Source: Colletes latitarsis
Lineage: Eukaryota > Arthropoda > Insecta > Hymenoptera > Colletidae
Reading direction: 5' to 3'
DNA length: 64,000 nucleotides
Assembly (NCBI RefSeq): GCF_051014445.1
Contig: NC_135137.1
Span: 28,149,501-28,213,500, forward strand
In this document: in pieces, positions 22,501 to 32,665 of the stretch
Numbering within the stretch: the stretch's first letter is position 1
How the letters are laid out: every line of letters starts with the position of its first letter
Made by a program: the position numbers and the translations under genes
Notes under the pieces: generated by a model
What the model saw: only the letters and a program-made list of their open reading frames with translations
Databases searched by the model: none
What the model was told of the DNA's origin: nothing

Positions 22501-25500
22501 TCGTGTGTCATACAATTTTCATACCAAAATCAAATTTTTTTGATATTTTCTTTTACATGGTTTATATAATATTCAATAATTACATAAGTAATATTTAGCT
22601 CCATTATTTCTGACTCAAAAAGGAACTAAAGCAGACGATTCTTTTATTTGAGAAACGTTTTAAATAAATTTACGATTTAAATCTAGAGATTCATTAAAGT
22701 TGATCGTTTCATTAAACTCTATCTAAATTTAGATCATAACAATAAATTGTTAAGAAATTCCTCTATTGTAGTTTCTTCTAAAAATTAGTTCAATTAAACG
22801 AAAGTGACGTTCAGGTGAAAACCAACAATAAACTTGTTGCATGAAAATATTCAGGAATTCTAGGTAAATTTAATCGCTACGCAAACAGATCGTCCGATAA
22901 AGATGAAATCTACTTTCCGCTAAAAGCGAAGGCAGCGTATTTTACACGCTTCGAACGAAAGCAAAACTTTATTACTTATTGTCTAAAAGTTAAAACGATC
23001 GGCTTTCACTTTTGTTTCTAAGATCTTTCACCAATTAAACTGCGGAGCAATTTTCCACGCGAGGCCTGAAAAACACTCGATTGTGAGCGTAATTGCTTCG
23101 TTTCACAGTGCTCGTCCCGCGCATCCGCGGGAACGTTTCGAGCGACAGACACAGAAAGGAAACGGAGTGACAACCGCGTGGCTCCGTGTAAGCACGAATA
23201 AAAGAAGCTGGTTACGCGCCACAAAAGCTACACCAGTTTCCTTCCTTCAAAATTCTTGCTGGCGATTCATAGAGAGCGGACTTCGCGAAATGAAAAGGCG
23301 GTAACTTTATCCGGTAGATCGGTGACAATCGCGTAAGCGAGAGTATAATGGGGTCCTCGTAACACGAAAGATCGCACGATAGTGCTGACATATCGAAAGA
23401 CGCTTTCTGGTCGCGAAACTTTCCCACATTCGGTTGTTTTAGTCGATTCGAGCATTTTATCGCGAACGTAGAACGTTTTCGACTTTAGTCACGGACGTAG
23501 AGGGTGACACAAATGGGGCTGTTTTAAATTCAATTTTCTTTAGAAATAAATGACTAAAAGAAAAAGAATTAGAATACCCTATCGATTATTACACATTAAT
23601 ATTAAAAGATAAGTGGTTGATAACTAAGTTTTAGTTTCGCATTTTTTGTCCTAGACAAAATTCTGACTATGCCCTTGTTAGGAGTCATTTGATGAGATGT
23701 GGAAGAAAATACCGTTGCTTGAAACAATTTTTACAATAAGTAAATAATAATATAGGGTTAATAGTCACCGACAGTTCGAATAAAAGGAATGAAAATGGCG
23801 GCTGAACAGGTACGAAGAATAAAAAAAATCTTATCCTTTAACTAATATGCCAATTGTGGTCCGATAATAATATAGAATGTAATTTATTCGAGTCTATAAA
23901 TCATACAGCACGATATACACGCATGAGATTCCCCGTGACCGTGTGGCGAGCTTCACTTGGGGGTTCCCCTACGGTCGACCACGTAAAAGCGCCATCGTGC
24001 GGCCACATGTGCGCCACACCAATCGTCTTCAAAAATATTTATTTGATCGACCATCTTTCTATATAAAAACCGTTATTAAAGGTTACGTGGTTGAATTATA
24101 TTTCTATAAGATAATATAAAAATTGCGTGTGTCAAACGATATTAAGCTTAATTTTCTGACTTGCATTTTTTATGCAGTAGGAAACCAATCGAAGGCAATT
24201 TAATACTATTTTCTTCACAATTTTTTAAATACATACTCTCTATGCATACACCTCTTAACTTCACAATCGACACAATTGATAAATAACTCTTGTTTCTATT
24301 CACCACAAATCGTTCTATAAAAATTTTAGGACCTTTGTACGGAACTAATATAACAAAGTAAACTAAAAGAACGAAAGATAACAAATGAACTACCTAATAA
24401 TCTGATTAACCCTTATCTATACTACCTAATTATCATTTTTCTTTCATTTCTTATTTTCAGCGATTTGATTTAACACATTAAGATCGTATCTTTATCCTAA
24501 CATATGATCTTAACCTAAACATCGTATCCGGAAATCATTCCAAGGCGGTATAAATGGCTCTCAACGCTGGAATTCTATATTTTTAATATCTCATCAATCT
24601 TCCGTATTGTGCAACGTGGATTATTTTGAGTTAAAACGAATATTTAGTTATTATCTCGAAATGCCTATTACATCATTTATCATTGGCAAGCTGAAAAGCT
24701 TTGTTACGAGATCTTTTAGTCCATTTACGAATCATTCTTTTATTCAGAAAACTATCATTATAGACATAGGAAAGTTTTTTGTTTGTATCGCGTTAATTAC
24801 TGACAAGTGCACCTTTTTCTCACTTGCTTTCAAACCAAGTTCCATGTAAGAAAACTGAATTAAAGGCAATTAAGAATATGTGTATGATAAGATTTATCAC
24901 GTTGTGAGATGAAAGTTAGATGTTACGCGTAAAATAGCACGTTTTTCACGGTCTGATATAGACGGTGGTCTTCCACTTTTTTTCTTGCTATAATTTCCGA
25001 CATTCTTTAATAAATCGTATATAACTTTTTGACTTCTGTCAACTATTATTGACACTGTTAAATTGTGTTGTTCTTCTTCAACTAGAGCTGTCCAAGAACT
25101 TAAAATTTAAATTCAAACAAAATTCATTTTTTTCAACCAAATCAAGTATTTAATTATTCAAGTAGCACGAGTATGTGATCAAACTTTAGAAAATTCAATC
25201 TATTCAAATGTTTGAACAAATCGATTGCTTATACGAATTGTGGAAGTGACTATAATGTAATAATTTAAGAACTTATATGTTAATTATGTATATTATATTA
25301 CGTATTTAGGTTTTTATTCATGTTCCAAAATCATCTTATTATAAATTTAAAGAAATTATAAATTTTAAATCGTTCTATAACTTTTGCTAACTTGCTAGTG
25401 AACTTTTACATGAATTCATGATATTTAAATGAATATTTTTTTTTAATTTCTAGAATCATCATGATTATACTTGATTTTATATAAGATTATTCAAGTGAAC

Positions 25501-25560
25501 TTTATTATTGAAATGTAATACTGTAATTAAACATTAAATATATGGTTAACTTTGTTTAAA
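22501..25560. other. Non-coding DNA with a CpG-rich stretch at 22900-23510
   Basis: The CpG-rich stretch contains overlapping short frames on both strands without known domains. The rest is AT-rich. From about 25080 the sequence becomes rich in TTCAAG/CTTGAA words related to the adjoining repeat array. No gene supported. Confidence 0.35.
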
Positions 25561-25569
25561 TAATCAAGA

Positions 25570-26060
25570 TTGATAAACCAATCAAATAATTGACTTGATT
25601 TAAACAGTTCAAGCTTGACTCAACTTGTATTTTCAAGTATTAATCTAGTTTGTTTGAATAATCAATTATGCTTGGATGCTCAAGATTGCATAAACAATCA
25701 AATAGTTGACTTCATTTAAACAGTTCAAGCTAAGTTTGACTCAACTTGTATTTTCAAGTACTTGAACACCTCTAATCTCAAATCTACTACAATGATATGA
25801 CTTTACGTCTCAATCATAAACCAATCAAATAATTGACTTGATTTAAACAGTCCAAGCTTGACTCGACTTGTATTTTCAAGTATGAATCAAGTTTGTTTGA
25901 ATAATCAAGTGTATTTAAATAATAAAGACTGCTTAAACAATCCAACAGTTGACTTGATTTAAACAGTTCGAAGTTAAGCTTGACTCAACTTGTATTTTCG
26001 AGCATTTGAACACCTCTAATCTCAAATCTACCACAATGCAATAACTTTACGTTTCAACTG
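25570..26060. repeat. Higher-order tandem repeat, two units of about 242 bp
   Basis: Units start at about 25574 and 25816 with AAACCAATCAAATAATTGAC. Each unit contains two related half-units carrying TTTAAACAGT.C(A/G)AG and TTGACTC(A/G)ACTTGTATTTT. The second half-unit ends with TTGAACACCTCTAATCTCAA. Many words are complementary (TCAAGCTTGA is self-complementary), so transcripts could fold. This is a dimer-of-dimers arrangement. Confidence 0.82.
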
Positions 26061-28080
26061 CTACAAATTTCATGATCAATTTGTAAATATACAGAGTGTG
26101 TTATCATTTCGTACTTGAAACACAACAGTTTCTCTCTGTCATTTGCAAAACCTAGCGATATTATAATTCCTGTCCATCAGTTTGCACATTCCGAATTCGT
26201 ATTCTAACCCGTTACCGAGAAATTAAAGACAACACAGGTGTGAATTGGTTGAAAGTTCATTTATACGTTAAGAATAAAGTGCTTGAATCGAGTAAAATGA
26301 CCAATATGATTTGTTTTCCAACACAAACATTAACTAACATCATTTTCCCACATTCGCTGGCAGTTTTGCCAATCGTCCTCCCTCTTTCTTCATTTTTGTT
26401 CCTCACTTTCTCTTTAACCAGCGTGTAATTGATTGCGCCTCGTCGAGCGCAACGACAAGTGCGCGCGTCATGGCGGAAAGGTGCGTTGGATTTTTTCTCG
26501 ATTACACCGAAACGGAGACACGTAATACGTATTGCGATTGCGGGTCAGCAATGAAGAGATCTTGCGTCAACAGAACGACCCGAGGCAGAAATTGTTCGCT
26601 TCGACGACAGTTAAACGGCGAATATATGTGCTGCAATTTAGGTAAAATGAACGTTTATTGCGAGAAATTCAATTTGAACGCGAGCAATTAATCTTAGAAT
26701 TTACGAGTAATTAACGTAAGATGAATGTTTGCTAAACTTTGATAGTGCGGATGATTATGACGCGAATATGCATTTTACTAGATTTAACGGATGATCCTTG
26801 CGTTTTGCTTGATAACAAATTGAAATTATTTTCGAAGATCAATCATTTTTCCTTAATAACATGATACTAAAAATAACATAAGTTGCATTAACAATTATTT
26901 CCACGGATATTTGCATTCAAATGAATGTCGAAAGATACCTTTTGGTCGAAGTAGCTATGCATAAAATCGAGCCAGAAATAGTACATACAAAATTCAATTT
27001 ACTAACATTTCGAAATATGAAAATGCATAGTTATAAAATACATTAAATCTTATTAAGAGTTAAAGAGTAACTAATAGTTAATAATTTAATCAATGTTGTA
27101 ACAGTCTTTCCAATTTTAAATTTATAATAATGTTTTAGTTTTAAATTAGAATACGCTTGAAAAACAATTGCTGGAATCTACGAAAGTTTGGAATGTTTAT
27201 CGTTCGAATGATTTTGTTGTGATCTGAACGAAGGACGGTCAGGAAATGCTAGGTTTGGAGAATATAGTGGATGATATAAACTTTCCCAATTTAGTTCCGT
27301 AATTTTGTTCAGCGTCATTGAATTAATACGAGACTATCGCTACCCCTACGGAAGAAAACTCCATTCTCATGATTGATTTGTGACCATTTTCGTATAAAGA
27401 ATTGTTTACTTTATCTAGGATCTGGCAGTAAACGTTGATAGTTCGGTTTGAATGGAGAAACATAAAATGAATTGTCTCTCGTATGTCTCATCAGACATAA
27501 ATTATTATTTCTTTGAAATGAAAAGATATTTTCAGAGTGGATTTTAGTGCTTTTCCGGTTGCACGTTACTGTCTTTCTGGAATAGCGTTATTATAAAATA
27601 TCCATTTCTTATGTTAACACTCGTTTAGTATTATTATACGAATATATATTTTGTGGATTTATGTGTATTTTAATCTTTTTAAGGTACAATTAGTTAAAAA
27701 AGGTAAAATTTACTGACTACAACAGAATAAAATTCTTATTTGTTAATAAATTAACGTTAATCTTGAAAAGTATTCTATACTGGTGTATGCTGATAAATTT
27801 TCATTTAATTATAAAGGGAACAGATATAATTGTCTTTGAGACTAATATCCTTGTTCGAAAAATTCTGGTTGACCATGATTATTAGTTAAAAAAGGCAAAA
27901 TTTACTGACTACAACAGAATAACATTTTTATTTGTTAATTAAATAACGTTAATCTGGAACTCAATTACTGAAAATAATTTTTAATCTCGACGAAAATGTG
28001 AACAAATTCAACAATTTCTTGCACGAGCACTTTTGGTTCGAAAGAATAAAATTATGCAAATATTCATACGATAGCTACTC
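26061..28080. other. Non-coding DNA with one short duplication
   Basis: A block of about 80 bp (AGTTAAAAAAGG.AAAATTTACTGACTACAACAG) occurs at about 27692 and 27884. A 73-codon Cys-rich frame opens at 26470 in a CpG-rich patch; it is discussed as a finding, not accepted as a gene. The remainder is AT-rich with nothing recognised. Confidence 0.45.
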
Positions 28081-28099
28081 GTGAAACGAATCTGCTTGC

Positions 28100-28305
28100 A
28101 AAATTTGAAGTTGACAGATATAGGCTGTGGTTCTGGAACTGGAGCATCCACTGCAGAAAATATGAAAAATGTATTGAAAAATGGTGCTCCTCATGGAACC
28201 ATATTCGAAGCACTTCTGGTTGGATTCAGATGGATATCTTTACTAATTGGTTTAAATATTTTGTAGAACACGTTAAGCCTTCCAAAAATGATCCAGTTAT
28301 ACTAA
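28100..28305 (+). pseudogene. pogo/Tigger-like DDE transposase fragment
   Basis: Two adjacent frames join into one protein fragment. The first (about 28114-28212) includes STAENMKNVLKNGAPHGTIF. After a small deletion and frame change near 28213 the second (28218-28302) includes WIQMDIFTNWFKYFVEHVKP and then NDPVIL. This matches the segment of pogo/jerky-type DDE transposases just before the second catalytic Asp (normally in a DGH.SH context). In this copy the sequence after DPVIL no longer matches, so that catalytic motif is lost. Only about 65 of the family's several hundred residues remain. Assignment is by recognised motif, not a database search. Confidence 0.65.
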
Positions 28306-28547
28306 ATTCGATACATTATGCTATTCCATATTACGAGCACTATGAGCCTAATATGGAAAATGAGGACCTCAGTAAAAAAAGTAAACGTTTCCTAAATCGT
28401 TATTATATTTAAAATTTCACTGTTACCAATCAAAAGAGCATACAATTTCCTATAAATTCATACTATTTAAGTTTTTATAAAAGTCCTGCAGGCAAGTGAA
28501 ACATGTGTATAGAAAAAAGTATTCCATATTAGGGCAACTGACCGTAC

Positions 28548-29690
28548 AGTTGCGGACAAAATTATGTGGACAGGTATAGAATACACTCAAGTTTTATATA
28601 TTATACAGGGTGTTCGGCCACCCCTGGGAAAAATTTTAATGAGAGATTCTAGAAGTAAAAATAAGACGAAAATCAAGAATACTAATTTGTTTATGGGGGC
28701 TTCGTTAAAAAGTTATTAACGTTTACAGTTCCGCCCGTACTGAATTTTTTTCTCGAAAGTGAATAGGATTTCTAAAGTATGTATAATGACCAAAAATGAT
28801 TGTAATTGACCCCCGCAACCGAAAATAATTTTTTCAGAACGATTTGAAATTTTTTTTTTTCGTCGAAAAATTTAGGCACCTACCCCCTGTCGATTTTTCT
28901 TAAAAATTAGTTTTTCAATTTTGATAATTTTATTCGACGCCCTACAGAAAAATTGTCTAACACTTTTTTGTAGGTACCCATGAGCTCTACGTCAGAAAAA
29001 AGTTTCATTCAAATATATTCACTATTGTAGGAGTTATGGCTGTTTGAAAATTGGACCATTTTTATGGGGTTTTTCTCATTTTGTGGGGTCAAGGACCAAC
29101 TTTTCGAATATTTTTACGATTTCTACATATTCTACACTAAAATGCGCGTAGTTTGCTTTTTTAAACATTAAAATCGTCCAATCCGTTCAGAAGTTATGAC
29201 GTTTTAAAGATTCACATGAAAATTCAGGCAGACATTTCTGGGCAAAAATTATATTTTCGGTAAACAATTTTTTTCTCGAAAGTGCGTAGGATTTCGGGGG
29301 TATGTATAATAACCAAAAATAATTGTAATTACCCACTGTAACTAAATATAATTTTTGTTAGTATGATTTGAAATTTTTTAATTTCGTCTAAAAATTTCAG
29401 TACCTACTCGAATTTTTTTCTCGAAAGTGGGTAGGATTTCAGGGGTATGTCTATCGACCAAAAATGATTGTAATTCAGCCACGCAATCGAAAATAATTTT
29501 TCTAGAACGATTTGAAATTTTCGAATTTAATTGTTAATTACTTTTTAACGAAGCCTCTATCAACAAATTGATACACTTAATTTTCGTCTTATTTTGGCCT
29601 CTAGAATCTCCTATTAAAATTTTTCCCAGGGGTGGCCGAACACCCTGTATATCTTTATGGTACATAGGTTATCAGTACTAAATATTAATT
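28548..29690 (+). mobile_element. Tc1-like terminal inverted repeat, left copy (interrupted)
   Basis: Begins TACAGTTGCGGACAAAATTA then TGTGGACAGGTA, continues to 28605, is interrupted by family A copy 4, and resumes at 29648 with TATATCTTTATGGTACATAG. The same sequence occurs inverted and uninterrupted at 31565-31697. GCGGACA..ATTA termini are characteristic of Tc1-like elements. Whether this pair bounds one 3.1-kb element or is two independent fragments is unresolved. Confidence 0.65.
28606..29647 (-). mobile_element. Long-TIR element family A, copy 4
   Basis: Full-length 1042 bp, CAGGGTGTTCGGCCACC to GGTGGCCGAACACCCTG, with TA at both outer edges. The body is in minus orientation, like copy 1. 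It is nested inside the left Tc1-like terminal repeat; the intact partner repeat at 31565-31697 gives the pre-insertion sequence and shows a 2-bp TA target duplication. Three internal modules, no transposase frame. Confidence 0.88.
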
Positions 29691-29879
29691 AGTAGTTATT
29701 GATAGTGTTCACTTACTTCTGTCTCTCTGTAATTTATTTTAATTGTTATTCAAATAATCTACATACTATAAGGATGAATATTAAATAAAGCTTGAACATG
29801 TAATTGCAATGCTGTATTGGTTAAATTTCATTGATATGCTTTTTCATCATCTGACCACTTACCTTTGCCCCTGACTGTA

Positions 29880-30581
29880 TACGAGGTGTGTAAATTGAGT
29901 AATGAGACTGGCAACGTAGCGTTCGATCTGTCAACATTTGGAACGCGGTACTTGGAGAGACGGTAGGTGAACGTGTAATACGCTTTCTGTACAAGTTTGT
30001 ACCCGCTAGAGTCATTTGGATGTTCGTAGCAATTGTTTTCGTAAAACAGTTCTTTCTAGTGCGTTCTAAAAATGAGTCAAAAGTCATGCTGACTTGCATT
30101 TTCGATAGTCAGGATAATTGCCCACGAACTGTTTGTGCCTCAAGACCAAACGGTCAATCAACACTGTCATCGAGAGGTTCTAGAAAAACTTCGAAAAAGG
30201 GTCATGCATGTGAGGCCAAACACCAAGAACAACTGGGTGTTGCATCACAACAATGCGCCTTGTCACACAGCAATTTCAGTAAATGAGTTTTTGGCCAGTA
30301 AAAACAATCTTGTGGTTCCACGGCCTCCTTATTCGCCTGACTTGAGTCTTTGTGATTTTTTCCTCTTCCCGAGATTGAAAAATCACCTCAAGGGACGTCA
30401 TTTTGGGGCACTCGGAAACATTGAAGCGGCTGTAACCGACCAGCTGAAGGCTATACCAGTATCCAAGTTCCAGTATTATTATGAGGATTGGAAGAATCGT
30501 CTCCAGCGCTGTGTGGCTTCACAAGGAAGTCATTTTGAGGGAGACAATATTGTCTCATTATTTAATTTACAAACCTCACAT
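29880..30581 (+). mobile_element. mariner element relic, internally deleted
   Basis: The left terminus CGAGGTGTGTAAATT..GTAATGAGAC (29882) is matched by the inverted right terminus around 30546-30580 (GTCTCATTATTTAATTTACA then AACCTCA). At about 700 bp it is roughly half the length of an intact mariner; the part encoding the N-terminal DNA-binding half is missing. TA precedes the left end; the right flank is mutated. It lies between the two Tc1-like terminal repeats. Confidence 0.8.
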
Positions 30582-30587
30582 TCGTGA
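30063..30587 (+). pseudogene. mariner transposase C-terminal fragment
   Basis: Residues equivalent to the C-terminal half of a mariner transposase. A first frame gives SKVMLTCIFDSQ; a frameshift near 30110 leads into a frame reading IIAHELFVPQDQTVNQ and then, from 30135, an open stretch to the stop at 30585. The second catalytic position, normally HDNAP, reads HNNAPCH, so the metal-binding Asp is Asn. The third Asp is kept in YSPDLSLCDFF, with 34 residues between the two positions as expected for DD34D. The tail LKGRHFG..ENI-like and CVASQG.HFEGD-like motifs are typical. There is no ATG start; the first catalytic Asp is deleted. Inactive. Confidence 0.88.
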
Positions 30588-30589
30588 AA

Positions 30590-31560
30590 AGGATAAAAAA
30601 AAAACCACCAAACGAGATCCGTAGTCTAATAACAAAACCATTACGAAACTGCGTATCATCGAACGTCCACGATCAACGTCACTTACCGCCATCAAGCTAA
30701 TCCTTTCGGTAATTGTGTAATGCATACCTTGGACTCGACGGGACACACCTCCCCCGTGTGGCGCTTTGAATCAGTGAGAATTTAATGGCACGTGTTTACT
30801 CATTCCAGCTTTCCTTTCGCGATCTCGTTAATCGGCTCACGGCGCGCATTCATTGATTAATGACGACCCCTCCCAGCCGAGTTTCATAATCAACGGGCTC
30901 CTCTCGGTTCGACCCATTCTCGACCCTCGTTCGTTGGTAATCGAGGGATAAAAGGGGTCGCTGAAAAAGAGCTTGCCACTCTTGTTGCCGCGCGTTGTTG
31001 CGGTTAAACGGCAACCTCGTTTCCGCGGGGGTAAATTCAGTGTCCTGTTTGCTAGCAGAAGTTATCGCCTCCTCTTTATCCCAGCGGGGGAAAAGGGGAG
31101 AAGAGGAACGCGTCACTACCTAAGCAGATGATCAGAAATCAACGAGAAACGGAACCCATCGTGAAAGGCGAATCGTCGGATAGAAAGAACGGGGTAATAG
31201 GATACTTCCAGGCACCAATCGACGCGACCCAATTCCGTCTAGTTGCGGATTTTGAATACGATGTCCTCCTTAGAAACGATTTCTACGCCGCTGGTTCGTT
31301 TCCTTTCGCGATCCACGCTAGACTTTGATGACATTTTCCATTTGTAATTGTTGCTGAGGTAGGGGAAAAAGGACCTGAAATACGGTGGACTTTTAGTTTT
31401 AATTAGATTTTAATGCACGCGTCAGGTCTGGGTTAGGATACTTCGCGCTTGTTTACATTTTTCGCATTGTAATAACGTCTTGAACGAGTGTCTTATCTCT
31501 GTCCCTTGATAATCAACCAACGTTCTCGTTAAGTATTTCAACACAAATGTAAATATTAAT
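30590..31560. other. CpG-rich host-like segment between Tc1-like termini
   Basis: About 30650-31330 is CpG-rich and lacks transposon features. An 88-codon minus frame (30850-31116) and a 66-codon plus frame (31128-31328) are unrecognised. If the flanking inverted termini bound one element, this would be captured host DNA; otherwise it is ordinary unique sequence flanked by two fragments. Confidence 0.35.
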
Positions 31561-31564
31561 TTCA

Positions 31565-31697
31565 ATTATTCGCTATATAATCTATGTACCATGAAGATAT
31601 ATAATATATAAAACTTAAGTGCATAATACTACTGTCGTTAAATTTAATTTATATTTATTTCCTTTACCTGTCCACTTAATTCTGTCCGCGATTGTAG
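31565..31697 (-). mobile_element. Tc1-like terminal inverted repeat, right copy
   Basis: Reads, inverted, TACAATCGCGGACAGAATTA..GTGGACAGGTA, then about 40 bp absent from the left copy, then ACTTAAGTTTTATATATTAT and ATCTTCATGGTACATAG. It pairs with 28548-29690 and preserves the uninterrupted target of family A copy 4. Confidence 0.68.
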
Positions 31698-31769
31698 GTC
31701 TCACGTAACTGTCGCCACGATTTTTCGAGCACTTCCGACGATCTGACAGAAAAATATACTGAACAAAAA

Positions 31770-32175
31770 TTAACACCAGATTTAGGCCAAAAAAGACATT
31801 ATTTCGATTTATACATCGCGTGTGAACAGAGCATTTTTAATGAAATAATATAATTTCATAAAATTAATATTTTGTCAAAATAATTTCGATATTTATTTGT
31901 AAAAGGTATTTCAAATTACTGATGTACGGAAGATTTGTCAAATTCAAGCATCATGTAATAGAAATAGATCTAAGAACCTTTGTGGAAAATGTAATAAAAA
32001 TGTTTGCGGAAAATGTATTTCAAAAATAGAGTTTATATGTAAAAAATATTTACAATAAAGTTTTTAATAATAAATTTTTCATTCAAATTGATTTGGAAGT
32101 ATTTTTGTTTGCAAAGAACTTCAATTTTTCAATTAAAAAAAGGTATATAATCAGCATCTGTAAATCTAGTGTTAA
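31770..32175 (+). mobile_element. piggyBac derivative, 406 bp, with TTAA at both ends
   Basis: The left end is TTAA CACCAGATTTAGGCC and the right end CTGTAAATCTAGTG TTAA. The termini are inverted repeats (CAC(C/T)AGATTTA) with one mismatch in eleven. TTAA at both edges is the piggyBac target duplication. Inside is the last part of a transposase reading frame (31903-32058), so the element is an internally deleted piggyBac that kept its 3' coding end. Confidence 0.72.
31903..32058 (+). pseudogene. piggyBac transposase C-terminal Cys-rich domain remnant
   Basis: Fifty-one codons open between a stop at 31900 and the stop at 32056. The protein reads ..DVRKICQIQASCNRNRSKN and continues with LCGKCNKNVCGKC and FICKKYLQ. 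Cys pairs (C..C spaced by two) around a conserved K.VC, ending a few residues before the stop, match the C-terminal zinc-binding (RING-like) domain of piggyBac transposases. A His usually found after the K.VC motif reads Cys here and the last Cys is absent. The catalytic DDD domain is missing. Family assignment also rests on the flanking TTAA termini. Confidence 0.6.
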
Positions 32176-32234
32176 TCAGTTTTTGGTCAGTTAAAAATTG
32201 CAATATAAAGACTACCAAAAAATGTTGTTATTCC

Positions 32235-32665
32235 AAAAAAGTCAAGGTCACCGTGTTTTTTTAATGGTATTGTATATTTTTTGCCTCATATTACTGTAGC
32301 TCGTGTTAAGACGAATTCAACGATCTTCTATACTATGACCCTCGAATGACTTTGAAGGGAGAAATGTGAAATTTTTACGCTGTTCCAATTCTAAATGTGG
32401 AACATCTGAAGCAGCAAATTTGCACAGCATGCAGAAAAATTCGTCAACAGAGCATTTTAGAAGCACTAAACACGAATCTTTTACGCAGAGCAGAGCTATG
32501 CATGCAACAAAACAGACAACAGTTTGAACATTTATTATTTACAGTATAAATATCACTGATTTTTTTTGCTTCAAAGTTATTCGAAGGTCGTGTTATACAA
32601 GGTTGTTGAATTCGTCTTGACACGAGTTAGAATAATATAAATTAAAGAATAAAGGTGATCATGAC
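32235..32665. mobile_element. Foldback element, about 60-bp strong arms
   Basis: Left arm 32288-32350 (ATATTACTGTAGCTCGTGTT then AAGACGAATTCAACGATC) and right arm 32576-32638, which inverted reads ATATTATTCTAACTCGTGTC then AAGACGAATTCAACAACC. Weaker similarity extends outward to about 32235 and 32665. Related sequence occurs once, inverted, at about 63200-63360, so this is a dispersed family. Confidence 0.65.

Noticed and set aside
26091..26110. TACAGAGTGTGTTATC, resembling a CAGGGTG terminus
   Set aside because: Two mismatches in the outer seven bases and no internal similarity or partner.
29821..30099. 92-codon minus frame over the mariner relic
   Set aside because: Antisense shadow of the mariner 5' region and transposase start.
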